From positions 1 to 19,222 of the forward strand of contig JACZVE010000007.1 of assembly GCA_022572825.1 (NCBI GenBank): 19,222 nt of DNA, in the 5' to 3' direction. This document shows positions 7,862 to 14,522 of this stretch, piece by piece (the first letter of the stretch is position 1; each line of letters opens with the position of its first letter). The notes below the pieces were generated by a model. The model saw only the letters and a program-made list of their open reading frames with translations, ran no database searches and was not told the origin of the DNA. Position numbers and translations under genes: made by a program. Source of the stretch: SAR324 cluster bacterium (GTDB lineage Bacteria; SAR324; JACQKK01).

Positions 7862-8781
7862 AGGCCGACTGGCGGGCGGAATTGCAGACACGGCTGACGG
7901 CATCCACCGTCCGGCGGGACGCCCCCCTGAAAAAAGCCGTCACGCTGCGCATCGGCGGCCCGGCAGAGGCCCTGGTGGATCTGGAAAGCGAGGGCGACCT
8001 GGCCGCGCTGTTCGAGTTCGTCGGGGAGCGCGCCTTGCCCGTGCACATGCTGGGGAAGGGATCCAACGTGCTCGTGCCCGACGCGGGACTGCGGGGCGCG
8101 GTCCTGCGGCTGGGCAAAGCGTTCCGTCATCTGCAGGCGGATGCGGCGCAGGGGACGGCGACCGCCAGCGCGGGGCTGACCAACGCAGCGTTCGTGGAGC
8201 AATGCCGGCTGAGTGGGCTGGGGGGGATGGAATATCTGGTCGCCATCCCCGGTTCCATCGGGGGCGCCATTGCCATGAACGCCGGAGCGCACGACGGGGA
8301 GACCGCCGCGTTCCTGGAGGCGGTGCGCTTCTTCGATCCGCAGCGGGGCGTGTGCCAGGCGCTCGCAAAGGATTTCGCGTTCGCCTACCGTCACTCCACG
8401 TTGTGCGGCAACGAGGGGCGGTTCGTACTGGCCGGCACGTTTCGCCTGCGGCCGATGGCCGACCGCGAAATCCGCGCTCGCCGCCAGCGGTATCAGCAGT
8501 GGCGGCGCGAGCACCAGCCGCGGGATTTCCCCAATTGCGGCTCGGTGTTCAAGAATCCGCCCGGCCACTTTGCGGCCAAGCTTATCGACGAGGCGGGCTT
8601 GAAGGGCCATCGGATCGGCGACGCACAGATCAGCGAGAAGCATGCAAACTTTATCGTCAACCGCCGCGATGCCACGGCGGCGCAAGTGCTGGCGCTCGTT
8701 GACTTGGCCAGGGAAACCGTTTATAGGCGAATTGGGGTGACGTTGGAGTTGGAAATGCAGGTCCTCCCGCTCGGCTCATGA
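7858..8781 (+). CDS. murB: UDP-N-acetylenolpyruvoylglucosamine reductase MurB
   Basis: This 307-residue FAD enzyme reduces UDP-GlcNAc-enolpyruvate to UDP-MurNAc with NADPH. FAD-binding (PCMH-type) motifs are GKGSNVLV, SIGGAIAMNAGAHDGE and YRHSTL. The catalytic Ser is S229 in NCGSVFKNP, and the likely proton-relay Glu is E297 in GVTLELEMQ at the C-terminus. The FKNP form and the length of about 300 residues point to the shorter MurB type common outside enteric bacteria. The start overlaps the last codon and stop of murC, so MurB is made from the same message. Although it acts before MurC in the pathway, this gene order is common in division-wall clusters. Confidence 0.95.
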   Translation: MKADWRAELQTRLTASTVRRDAPLKKAVTLRIGGPAEALVDLESEGDLAALFEFVGERALPVHMLGKGSNVLVPDAGLRGAVLRLGKAFRHLQADAAQGTATASAGLTNAAFVEQCRLSGLGGMEYLVAIPGSIGGAIAMNAGAHDGETAAFLEAVRFFDPQRGVCQALAKDFAFAYRHSTLCGNEGRFVLAGTFRLRPMADREIRARRQRYQQWRREHQPRDFPNCGSVFKNPPGHFAAKLIDEAGLKGHRIGDAQISEKHANFIVNRRDATAAQVLALVDLARETVYRRIGVTLELEMQVLPLGS

Positions 8782-8830
8782 GCCGGCACGACACGCCTCG
8801 GCAAAACACGCGGCGCAGTTCCCCGCCCCT

Positions 8831-8858
8831 AGCCGCACGAAGCGGATAGCGTGCGGCT
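8831..8858 (+). other. Perfect 9-bp hairpin between murB and the ftsQ-like gene
   Basis: AGCCGCACG (8831-8839) pairs perfectly with CGTGCGGCT (8850-8858) over a 10-base loop. It lies in the 99-base gap after murB, with no T-run after it. The GTG at 8851, a possible early start for the next gene, sits inside the 3' arm. This argues for the ATG at 8881 as the real start, or for structure-controlled initiation. Confidence 0.5.
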
Positions 8859-8880
8859 GCATCCAAAAGCAACTCAGTGT

Positions 8881-9801
8881 ATGCGGGATTATAAATCGCG
8901 GAGCGGGGCGAAGAGCAGGAAGCCCTCCCGCCACGGAAACAAAGCCCACCGCAAAGGCAACGAGAGCCTTCTTCCGCAAGGTTTTACGCCCTATCTGCCA
9001 CCCGCGCCGCAAAGGGCTGAGGGCCAGCGAGGCCGCCTCGCTTTGCTGGGATCGGCCTGGCTCCGACCGTGGCGGCTGGTGTTCGCCGGGGCGATGGGAT
9101 GGCTGCTTGCCGGGCTGATCATCGCAGGCGTGGCGATGTGGCGTGGGCCTCTGCAGGAGGTGACCGTTTCCGGCAACCGCACGCTCAGCGCCGAAGTGCT
9201 GCTGAAGGCGGGGCGTCTGACCGCCGGCCTCCCCATGCATCGGGTGGATCCGTATGAGATTGCCCGGCGGATCTCGGCACTGCCGCGGGTGTACTCCGCC
9301 GATGTGCGACGGCTCTATCCGGGCCGCCTGGCTATCCGGGTCCGTGAACGGCGCGCACACTTGCGCGTGGCGCTGCCCGATGGCCGCTTCGCCACGGTGG
9401 ATGCGGACGATATCGTCCTTTCGGTCAGCTCAGCCGCGGACGAACAGGGCGGAAGCGCCAGAGGGCTTCCGCTGATCAGGGGTATCAAGACGCCGGCCGT
9501 GGCGGGCCGACCCCTGAGCGATGCGGCCCTGGAACGGGGCAGGGCCGCGGTCGAAGCGCTGGCGCGACTGGGATTTTCCGCGCTGGAACGCATCGTGGTG
9601 GACAGTGGCGATCCGTTTCTGCTGAGCGTGCGCTTGCCGGGCCGGCAACAACTCGTGATTCCGCATGACGTGCTGGTGCCCGCGCTGCACACGTACTGGA
9701 CTGTCGTACAGCGCGATCCCGAAGTCTTCGACGGTAAAGCGGTGTTGGACTTCAGTGCGTTGGACCCGCGAGGTGGGGGCCGCATCCTGATTAGGCGGTA
9801 G
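8881..9801 (+). CDS. ftsQ: FtsQ-like cell division protein (POTRA domain)
   Basis: This 306-residue protein has the FtsQ layout. A basic, disordered cytoplasmic tail (residues 1-65, rich in Lys/Arg/Ser/Pro) precedes one membrane helix (about 66-87, LVFAGAMGWLLAGLIIAGVAMW). A periplasmic POTRA domain then opens with LQEVTVSGNRTLSAEVLL and includes LPRVYSADVRRLYPGRLAIRVRER. A beta-type C-terminal domain continues to the end. In the divisome FtsQ bridges cytoplasmic and septal wall-synthesis components. The sequence is diverged and the assignment leans on architecture plus the murC-murB context. Neither ATG 8881 nor the in-frame GTG 8851 has a clear ribosome binding site; the GTG lies in a stable hairpin, so the ATG is preferred. 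No ddl precedes it and no ftsA or ftsZ follows. Confidence 0.82.
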   Translation: MRDYKSRSGAKSRKPSRHGNKAHRKGNESLLPQGFTPYLPPAPQRAEGQRGRLALLGSAWLRPWRLVFAGAMGWLLAGLIIAGVAMWRGPLQEVTVSGNRTLSAEVLLKAGRLTAGLPMHRVDPYEIARRISALPRVYSADVRRLYPGRLAIRVRERRAHLRVALPDGRFATVDADDIVLSVSSAADEQGGSARGLPLIRGIKTPAVAGRPLSDAALERGRAAVEALARLGFSALERIVVDSGDPFLLSVRLPGRQQLVIPHDVLVPALHTYWTVVQRDPEVFDGKAVLDFSALDPRGGGRILIRR

Positions 9802-9893
9802 ATTCCGCGCTAGTTCTTCCCTTTGTCTGGAATTTCATCTAATCGTGGACCACTCGTTGCGTCCCCGGCGATTATGGGATCGCAGTGGAGCTT

Positions 9894-10355
9894 ATGCGCG
9901 TATTGATACAACGGGTCGCAACAGCCTGGGTTGAATGGGAGGGGATGGCCACCGAGCAAGCAGGGCCCGGATTGCTTTGTCTGGTGGGGTTCAACCGCGA
10001 GGATGTGGCCGGTGTGCTTGAGCACATGGCGGACAAGCTGATACATTTGCGCATCTTTGCAGACGAGCACGGCCGCATGAACCGCTCTCTCGTGGAAACG
10101 GGGGGCGGGCTGGTGCTGGTGCCTCAATTCACGCTATACGCCGATTGCCGCAAGGGCCGACGGCCCGGGTTCTCCGGCGCGCTGGAACCGGCCGCGGCGC
10201 GGGAGATGTTCGAAGGGTTCGTGCGAATCTGCCGCGAGCACCTCTCCGGCGTTATCGCGGGCAGGTTCGGCGCGCACATGCAGGTGCATCTGGTCAATGA
10301 CGGGCCGGTGACGATCCTGCTGGACAGCAACGATCTTCGCCTCGCGAAGGCGTGA
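9894..10355 (+). CDS. dtd: D-aminoacyl-tRNA deacylase DTD
   Basis: This 153-residue protein hydrolyses D-amino acids (and Gly) mischarged on tRNA and acts as a homodimer. It begins with MRVLIQRV, the usual DTD start. Other family motifs are KGRRPGF, GRFGAHMQVHLVNDGPVT (with the Gly-cisPro pair) and LLDS at the end. The active-site strand reads P77-Q-F-T80-L where DTDs have SQFTL; Thr80 is kept but Ser is replaced by Pro. The ATG at 9894 has GGAG only three bases upstream. The in-frame GTG at 9885 would add three residues and has GGGA at a better distance, but the family N-terminus favours 9894. A 92-base gap separates it from ftsQ and a 34-base gap from the next gene, so it probably heads or joins a three-gene operon. 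Confidence 0.93.
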   Translation: MRVLIQRVATAWVEWEGMATEQAGPGLLCLVGFNREDVAGVLEHMADKLIHLRIFADEHGRMNRSLVETGGGLVLVPQFTLYADCRKGRRPGFSGALEPAAAREMFEGFVRICREHLSGVIAGRFGAHMQVHLVNDGPVTILLDSNDLRLAKA

Positions 10356-10389
10356 TTTCGCTCACTTCCTGATACGTGCCCGGAATCCC

Positions 10390-11679
10390 ATGAGATTGCT
10401 GGAACAAATTTCCGCCCTCCGCGACTACCGCACTGCCGTAATGGGTGTTCTCAATGAGTACGGATTGGAGGGGACGGCGATATTGTCCCTCACGCGCCGT
10501 ACCGAGCTCGTGGAGTACGAGCCGGAGGAAGTGATTCTCACCCAGGGACAGGTCGACGATTTTATCTACTTCCTTGTGGAAGGCCAAATTATCATCAGCT
10601 TTGACTCCCAGGACCGGGTCGACGTGGTCGGAGAGCGCAGCCCGGTGACGCTGCTTGGCGAGATTTCTTTTTTCAACCGCACCCCGGCCACGGCCACGGC
10701 GCAGGTAAAAAAGCACCATCCCGCAATCTTGCTGCGCCTTTCCTACACAGAGTTCACGGATGTCATCAACCAGTACCCGCAGATTAAGCCAACGCTGTCC
10801 CGCATCGGCGAAATGCGGGTTATCAGCCAGATGGATGGATACGCCAGCTTCTCGTTCTTCATGGATATGATCGGGTGGAAGCGGGACCGCCTGGCGGTAA
10901 ACAGGGCACTGTATTCTCATCTGGAAGATACGATCCTCCGGGTGCTGCTGCCGCGCCTGGACGAGCAGGAGGCCCTCCTGGACGTGGGTGACGGGCCGGG
11001 CATCGTGTGTGAAATCATCCATGAACAGCGCCCTGCATTGCTGGACCGCCTGTACATCCAGGCGACCTACCTGGAAGATGCGATCATCAACCCCATGCAA
11101 TCCTACCCGTCGGACTTTTCCCGCACCAAGTATCTGCGCGAGACATTCCGGGCGATTACGGCGTTGCAAGTGTTCGATTACGTCACGGCCGAGGCGATCG
11201 GCCCCCAGTTCGGCATGGCCGCGCGCCTGCTCGATGCGGAAGGGATTCTACTGGTCATCCGCCTGCGCCTCGTCAACGTTTCCCCCGCCGCGGGAAAGGC
11301 GGACACCCGGCTGCTGTTTCAGGAACTGGGCGAGCTGGTGGATAGATTATGGCCGGGCATTCTCGCCGGGCAGGACCTGATCAAGGTGGGCTTTGTCGAT
11401 GCGGACATCGATCCCATGATGGAGTGGAACCCACCGTTCTGCGAAAGGGTTGCCAAGACGCACCTCCAGACGCCCGCCGAAGCAGAGGGGGTGGAAGAAA
11501 CATTGCTGCATGTATTGCTCGAGCAGGCCCGCCAGCGCGTTTTCAATCCGGAAGAGATATTGTTCCACTGGCTGGCGTGGCACGCCTTGCGTCACGGCCT
11601 CATCCTCGAGGCCTCCGCTCAAAATCCCGAGGTAGGGTTCTTCTATCAACTGTTTGTACGGCAACCCGAATCAACGTAG
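10390..11679 (+). CDS. Cyclic-nucleotide-binding-fold / methyltransferase-like fusion protein
   Basis: This 429-residue protein has two recognisable parts. Residues about 30-140 form a cNMP-binding (CRP-type) beta barrel: an acidic strand ending ILTQGQVDDFIYFLVEGQI, then the phosphate-binding cassette G90-E-I-S-F-F-N-R-T-P99-A-T-A. The Arg that holds the cyclic phosphate in true cAMP/cGMP binders (P-R-[ST]-A) is Ala100, so classical binding is unlikely. From about residue 190 it resembles a class I SAM methyltransferase: motif I LLDVGDGPG (196-204) and later FGMAARLLDAEGILLVI, like the post-motif IV strand. There is no helix-turn-helix, membrane segment or signal peptide, so it is probably cytoplasmic. 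I cannot name a substrate. It sits between dtd and a HAD phosphatase with gaps of 34 and 32 bases. Confidence 0.7.
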   Translation: MRLLEQISALRDYRTAVMGVLNEYGLEGTAILSLTRRTELVEYEPEEVILTQGQVDDFIYFLVEGQIIISFDSQDRVDVVGERSPVTLLGEISFFNRTPATATAQVKKHHPAILLRLSYTEFTDVINQYPQIKPTLSRIGEMRVISQMDGYASFSFFMDMIGWKRDRLAVNRALYSHLEDTILRVLLPRLDEQEALLDVGDGPGIVCEIIHEQRPALLDRLYIQATYLEDAIINPMQSYPSDFSRTKYLRETFRAITALQVFDYVTAEAIGPQFGMAARLLDAEGILLVIRLRLVNVSPAAGKADTRLLFQELGELVDRLWPGILAGQDLIKVGFVDADIDPMMEWNPPFCERVAKTHLQTPAEAEGVEETLLHVLLEQARQRVFNPEEILFHWLAWHALRHGLILEASAQNPEVGFFYQLFVRQPEST

Positions 11680-11711
11680 CGCTGAATGTGCGGCCAGGCT
11701 TCGCGAAATCC

Positions 11712-12368
11712 ATGGAGCTTCCCGAAACGGGCGTAACCCCGGACGGCCTGATCTTCGACCTGGACGGCACGCTATGGGACGCTACGGATACGGTGGCGGC
11801 GGCCTGGACGCGTGCACTGCGGCACCTGGGCGAGGGCGGGCGCGTCATCACCGCGGCGGACATCGCCGCCGTCATGGGCAAGACACACGGAGAAATCTGC
11901 ACCTCGGTGTTTCCGGGGCTGGCAGAGGCGCGACGCGATGTTCTTGTCCGGGCGTGTTATGCGGAGGAGGGGCGCCTGCTGCGCAAGCGGGGTGGCCGTC
12001 TGTATCCAGGCGTGGCCTCGGGCTTGAGCGTGCTGGCGAATCGCTTCCGGCTGTTTATCGTCAGCAACTGCCAGCGGGGGTATATCGAGACGTTTCTTGC
12101 CTGCTACGGGCTGGCCCCGCTTTTCACCGACTCGGTGTGCCACGGCGACACGGGGAGCGATAAGGCGGAAAATCTGCGTCGCCTGATTGCCCGAAACGCT
12201 CTTGCCGCCCCGCTTTACGTCGGCGATACCGACGCGGACCGCATCGCCGCCGAATGCGCCGGTGTGCCGTTCATTCATGCACGCTATGGATTCGGCACCA
12301 TGGCCGACGGCTGCACGGCCATCGATGCGTTCGGACAGCTCGCCGACGCCCTGCTCCCTGCGCGATGA
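11712..12368 (+). CDS. HAD-superfamily hydrolase (phosphoglycolate phosphatase-like)
   Basis: This 218-residue protein has all four HAD motifs: LIFDLDGTLWD (nucleophile D16, acid/base D18), S118 in FIVSNC, K151 in GSDKAEN, and the Mg-binding VGDTDADR with D172 and D176. A helical cap of the C1 type lies between motifs I and II (residues about 20-90), as in Gph/PGP-type phosphatases and beta-phosphoglucomutases. The substrate, a small phosphorylated metabolite, cannot be read from the sequence. The start is ATG 11712, which has no visible ribosome binding site; GTG 11688 in the same frame is the only nearby alternative. It is 32 bases after the fusion gene and is the last gene of the plus-strand run. 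Confidence 0.85.
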   Translation: MELPETGVTPDGLIFDLDGTLWDATDTVAAAWTRALRHLGEGGRVITAADIAAVMGKTHGEICTSVFPGLAEARRDVLVRACYAEEGRLLRKRGGRLYPGVASGLSVLANRFRLFIVSNCQRGYIETFLACYGLAPLFTDSVCHGDTGSDKAENLRRLIARNALAAPLYVGDTDADRIAAECAGVPFIHARYGFGTMADGCTAIDAFGQLADALLPAR

Positions 12369-12547
12369 GGCCGGAGTTTCCGGTGCCGGGCGAGTGCCGC
12401 GGCGCAAGGCGGCCTCGCCTTGCCTCGTTGGGGGCGTCATACCGAGTTGCTTGCAAAAAATTCCAATGCGGAAATTCCAAATGGTTAAGCGAGATCGCTG
12501 TCTTGATTCAACCCCATCCCCCCCTTGAAACGCTCGCCCGCGTTTCT

Positions 12548-12576
12548 CCCCCTTTCCCCGCATGCAGAGAAGGGGG
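12548..12576. repeat. GC hairpin, first copy of a C/G-run repeat
   Basis: CCCCCTT at 12548-12554 pairs with AAGGGGG at 12570-12576 around a centre containing GCATGC. Its layout (C-run, GYGYGC-type centre, AGAG, G-run) is shared with the hairpin at 12630-12653. It resembles hairpin-type intergenic repeats of GC-rich proteobacteria. Confidence 0.45.
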
Positions 12577-12629
12577 GGGGCTTACACCGATGGTAGGCAA
12601 AGTGTATTGCGGAACTTCAGTAGCAAGCT

Positions 12630-12653
12630 CCCCTCCCCGTGCACGGAGAGGGG
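12630..12653. repeat. GC hairpin, second copy of a C/G-run repeat
   Basis: CCCCTC (12630-12635) pairs with GAGGGG (12648-12653), and the centre CCGTGCACGG continues the symmetry with one mismatch, making a 24-base near-palindrome. It could end transcription of the upstream genes, although no T-run follows. Confidence 0.5.
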
Positions 12654-12656
12654 AAG

Positions 12657-12726
12657 CCTGACCACTAAAAGCGGTCGCGAGACCGGCTGTTTCCGCGAGG
12701 GTGTCCGTCCGCTTTTAGTGGTCAGG
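12657..12726. repeat. 70-base inverted-repeat element, MITE-like
   Basis: CCTGACCACTAAAAGCGG at 12657-12674 is perfectly inverted at 12709-12726, with a 34-base centre between. The centre holds a smaller stem CGGTC-GCGA-GACCG (12672-12685) overlapping the left arm's end. Eighteen perfect base pairs are much more than chance. The arms look like insertion-sequence ends without a transposase, or a very strong mRNA stem. No clear target duplication is visible at the flanks. Confidence 0.7.
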
Positions 12727-12809
12727 CGGGGGTAGGGTTTTGGAGCCTATCCGTTAATGGCTATCAAAACGCAACTTCGTATGATTACCTTCTCGTCGGT
12801 TTATTTCCC

Positions 12810-13112
12810 ATGGAGCTGATCAACCGCAAGAAATTCTCCAACCCCGTCGATCGAGGGGCGGTGGCCCGCGACTGGCGGGAGCGCGGGTTTGACTGCCGGC
12901 TGTTCGTGGATCGGCCGGGGCAGGAGTGGAACGACTTCGTGCACGGCACCAACGAGCTGGTGACGGTGATGGAAGGGCGGCTGGAATGCACGGTCGGCGG
13001 GCAGCGCGTTCAGTTGCACGAAGGAGACGAGCTGTACATCCCGCGCAACACCCGCCATTCGGTGAAGAACATCCACACCGCCACCACGCGCTGGCTGTTC
13101 GGCTACGATTAG
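12810..13112 (+). CDS. Small single-domain cupin protein
   Basis: This 100-residue protein is one cupin barrel (Cupin_2 type). Motif 1 reads FVHGTNELVTVMEGRL: H45 and E49 match the second His and the Glu of HxHx(3)E, while the first His is Phe43. Motif 2 reads GDELYIPRNTRHSVKN, with Pro78 and H83 in the usual places. Three of four standard metal ligands are therefore present, so metal binding is possible but altered. Small cupins of this type serve as isomerases, dioxygenase-like enzymes or sensors; the function cannot be fixed. No ribosome binding site precedes ATG 12810. A 20-codon open frame (12757-12819) ends across the start and could couple translation. The gene converges on the outer-membrane protein gene. 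Confidence 0.8.
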   Translation: MELINRKKFSNPVDRGAVARDWRERGFDCRLFVDRPGQEWNDFVHGTNELVTVMEGRLECTVGGQRVQLHEGDELYIPRNTRHSVKNIHTATTRWLFGYD

Positions 13113-13152
13113 CGGCGATCCCCGGTCGATTGAGCGGCGCCCAACCCCTGGC

Positions 13153-13186
13153 GTCCGCAATTCCGGGCTGCTGGACCGGCGCGGAC
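13153..13186. terminator. Possible terminator hairpin after the cupin gene
   Basis: GTCCGC (13153-13158) pairs with GCGGAC (13181-13186), with an inner CCGG/CCGG pair. It lies between convergent genes. No T-run follows on either strand, so the terminator call rests on position and structure. Confidence 0.3.
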
Positions 13187-13193
13187 ACTTTCC

Positions 13194-13236
13194 GATACCC
13201 GCGGCCTACGAGGCATCCTTCCCACGCGCGGGTATC
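13194..13236. terminator. Possible bidirectional terminator hairpin between convergent genes
   Basis: GATACCCGCG (13194-13203) pairs perfectly with CGCGGGTATC (13227-13236) across 23 bases. It lies just beyond the stop of the outer-membrane protein gene (minus) and 81 bases past the cupin stop. There is no T-run, but the 10-bp perfect stem at a convergent junction suggests a role in ending both transcripts. Confidence 0.45.
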
Positions 13237-13256
13237 TCCGCCAGGCAGGATCGCCC

Positions 13257-14522
13257 CTAAAACCCGAACCCGAAGCTGATCTGCACGGCCTCAAATTCGT
13301 GCAATTCCTTGGCGTCCTCGTGACCGAAGTTGTCCCCGTATTGGGTGTAGAGGATGCGCAGCGCCGAGAAGAGGTTCAGCTCGAATCCGAATGCGGCGCG
13401 GCCTCGGTGGGAGCCGACGCGCGCGTTCAGCACATTGTTCCCGGTGGAGGTGCGCCAGATGCCCAGCTCCGCCCCGGCGTGCAGGCGCTGCGTCGTGCTG
13501 CGGTCGTGATCGAGCCCGTCAAGGGGATCGCGCACCTTGATCGCGCCGGTAGCGTCCTCCAACTCCACGCTCAGCAGCAGGTGCACCGGGCTCCAGGGAA
13601 GCTCCGGGCTAATTGCAATCCCCACGTTGTAGGTCGCCGGCACCTCCAGGGTCTTGGTGGGATCATTGGTCTGGTTTTCCAGCGTAATGCCGCCCACGTT
13701 GAGGGCGGTCACGCTGATTTGACCGCGCAGGAAGGACAAGGTCTCCAGCCGCCAGATGAACCCCAGATCGAAGCCGCTGGCGTCGTAGGTGTCCGGAACC
13801 GCACCCGCCAGGTCGATATCGTTGATAGTATCGAAAAATGCCGTTGAGGATTCCCTCGTGAGGGTAAAACTTTTCGCGGTCGCACCTATCAGCAATTGTC
13901 CGTCGAATATCTGAAAGGCGAAGGAGAGAAAGTTTATGTCGAGCTCATCCTGATTGAGCGTCAGACTGTCCTGGTTTCCATCAGGAAAGGTGTAGCCGTC
14001 GTTATTGGCGTCGGTGAACACAAATTCAAAGCGAGTCTGTGTCATCACGCCCACACCGAACCCCACGTTAATATCGGCCAGATTGGCCACGAAATTCCCG
14101 AAGGTCTGGGCGCGGTAAAATTGAGAGGTACCGTTGTATTTGCTGAGGTACGCCTTTACCTCCTGCGGGGAGGGAGATTCCGTCAACTGATCCACCGTGT
14201 CGCTGAAGAAGTCTCCCTGCTCTCCCTCGACCGCCAGGCTCGCGTCGATCTTGATGTCCCGGTCGAACTGTACCAGCCCCGCGGGGTTGTAAAGCAGCGC
14301 GCCCTCCCCCCGCGCCACGGGGCCGTACGCGTTGCCCATCGCCAAGGCGCGCAGGTCCGTCTGATAGAAAGAGGCCAGGTCGAATATTTCGTTCTGCGCG
14401 CGGGCCGGGCGGGCACCGGGCAACGCGCCGACCATGCTTGCGGACAGCACCGCTGCGATGGCCAGGCGCACCAGCACGCGGCAGCGGCGTTGCACAAAGC
14501 CCGCGAGGTTCTGTTCTATCAT
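13257..14522 (-). CDS. Outer-membrane beta-barrel protein (PorV/FadL/TraF-like)
   Basis: This 421-residue protein starts with a signal peptide: Arg-rich head, hydrophobic LAIAAVLSASMVGAL, and cleavage after A42 (ARA before QNE). The mature start includes RALAMGNAYGPVARGEGALLYNPAGLVQF, the conserved opening of PorV/FadL-like barrels that follow the MG-x-A...NPAGL pattern. The rest alternates amphipathic beta strands with Asp/Asn-rich turns, including a calcium-loop-like TDANNDGYTFPDGNQD. It ends QISFGFGF, an aromatic terminus typical of proteins inserted by the BAM machinery. The role may be transport of hydrophobic molecules or secretion assistance; the substrate is unknown. The start is ATG 14522, which has AGGA five bases upstream; GTG 14543 would add seven residues and lacks this. 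An AT-rich stretch at 14560-14625 probably holds its promoter. Confidence 0.82.
   Translation of the reverse strand: MIEQNLAGFVQRRCRVLVRLAIAAVLSASMVGALPGARPARAQNEIFDLASFYQTDLRALAMGNAYGPVARGEGALLYNPAGLVQFDRDIKIDASLAVEGEQGDFFSDTVDQLTESPSPQEVKAYLSKYNGTSQFYRAQTFGNFVANLADINVGFGVGVMTQTRFEFVFTDANNDGYTFPDGNQDSLTLNQDELDINFLSFAFQIFDGQLLIGATAKSFTLTRESSTAFFDTINDIDLAGAVPDTYDASGFDLGFIWRLETLSFLRGQISVTALNVGGITLENQTNDPTKTLEVPATYNVGIAISPELPWSPVHLLLSVELEDATGAIKVRDPLDGLDHDRSTTQRLHAGAELGIWRTSTGNNVLNARVGSHRGRAAFGFELNLFSALRILYTQYGDNFGHEDAKELHEFEAVQISFGFGF

Larger units (their letters stand above)
12369..12809. other. Gene-free region with GC hairpins and repeats
   Basis: No gene of convincing size lies in these 441 bases, and no transposase fragment is readable. 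Contents in order: a short direct repeat of aaattccaa around 12458-12485, a C-rich stretch from about 12515, two related GC hairpins, a 70-base element with perfect 18-base inverted ends (12657-12726), and a G-rich stretch ending in ggtagggttttgg. Base composition differs from the coding neighbours, with long C and G runs. Confidence 0.7.

Noticed and set aside
12369..12809. CRISPR array or transposase remnant
   Set aside because: There are no regularly spaced repeats and spacers, and no readable transposase fragment in any frame; only hairpins and one inverted-repeat element.
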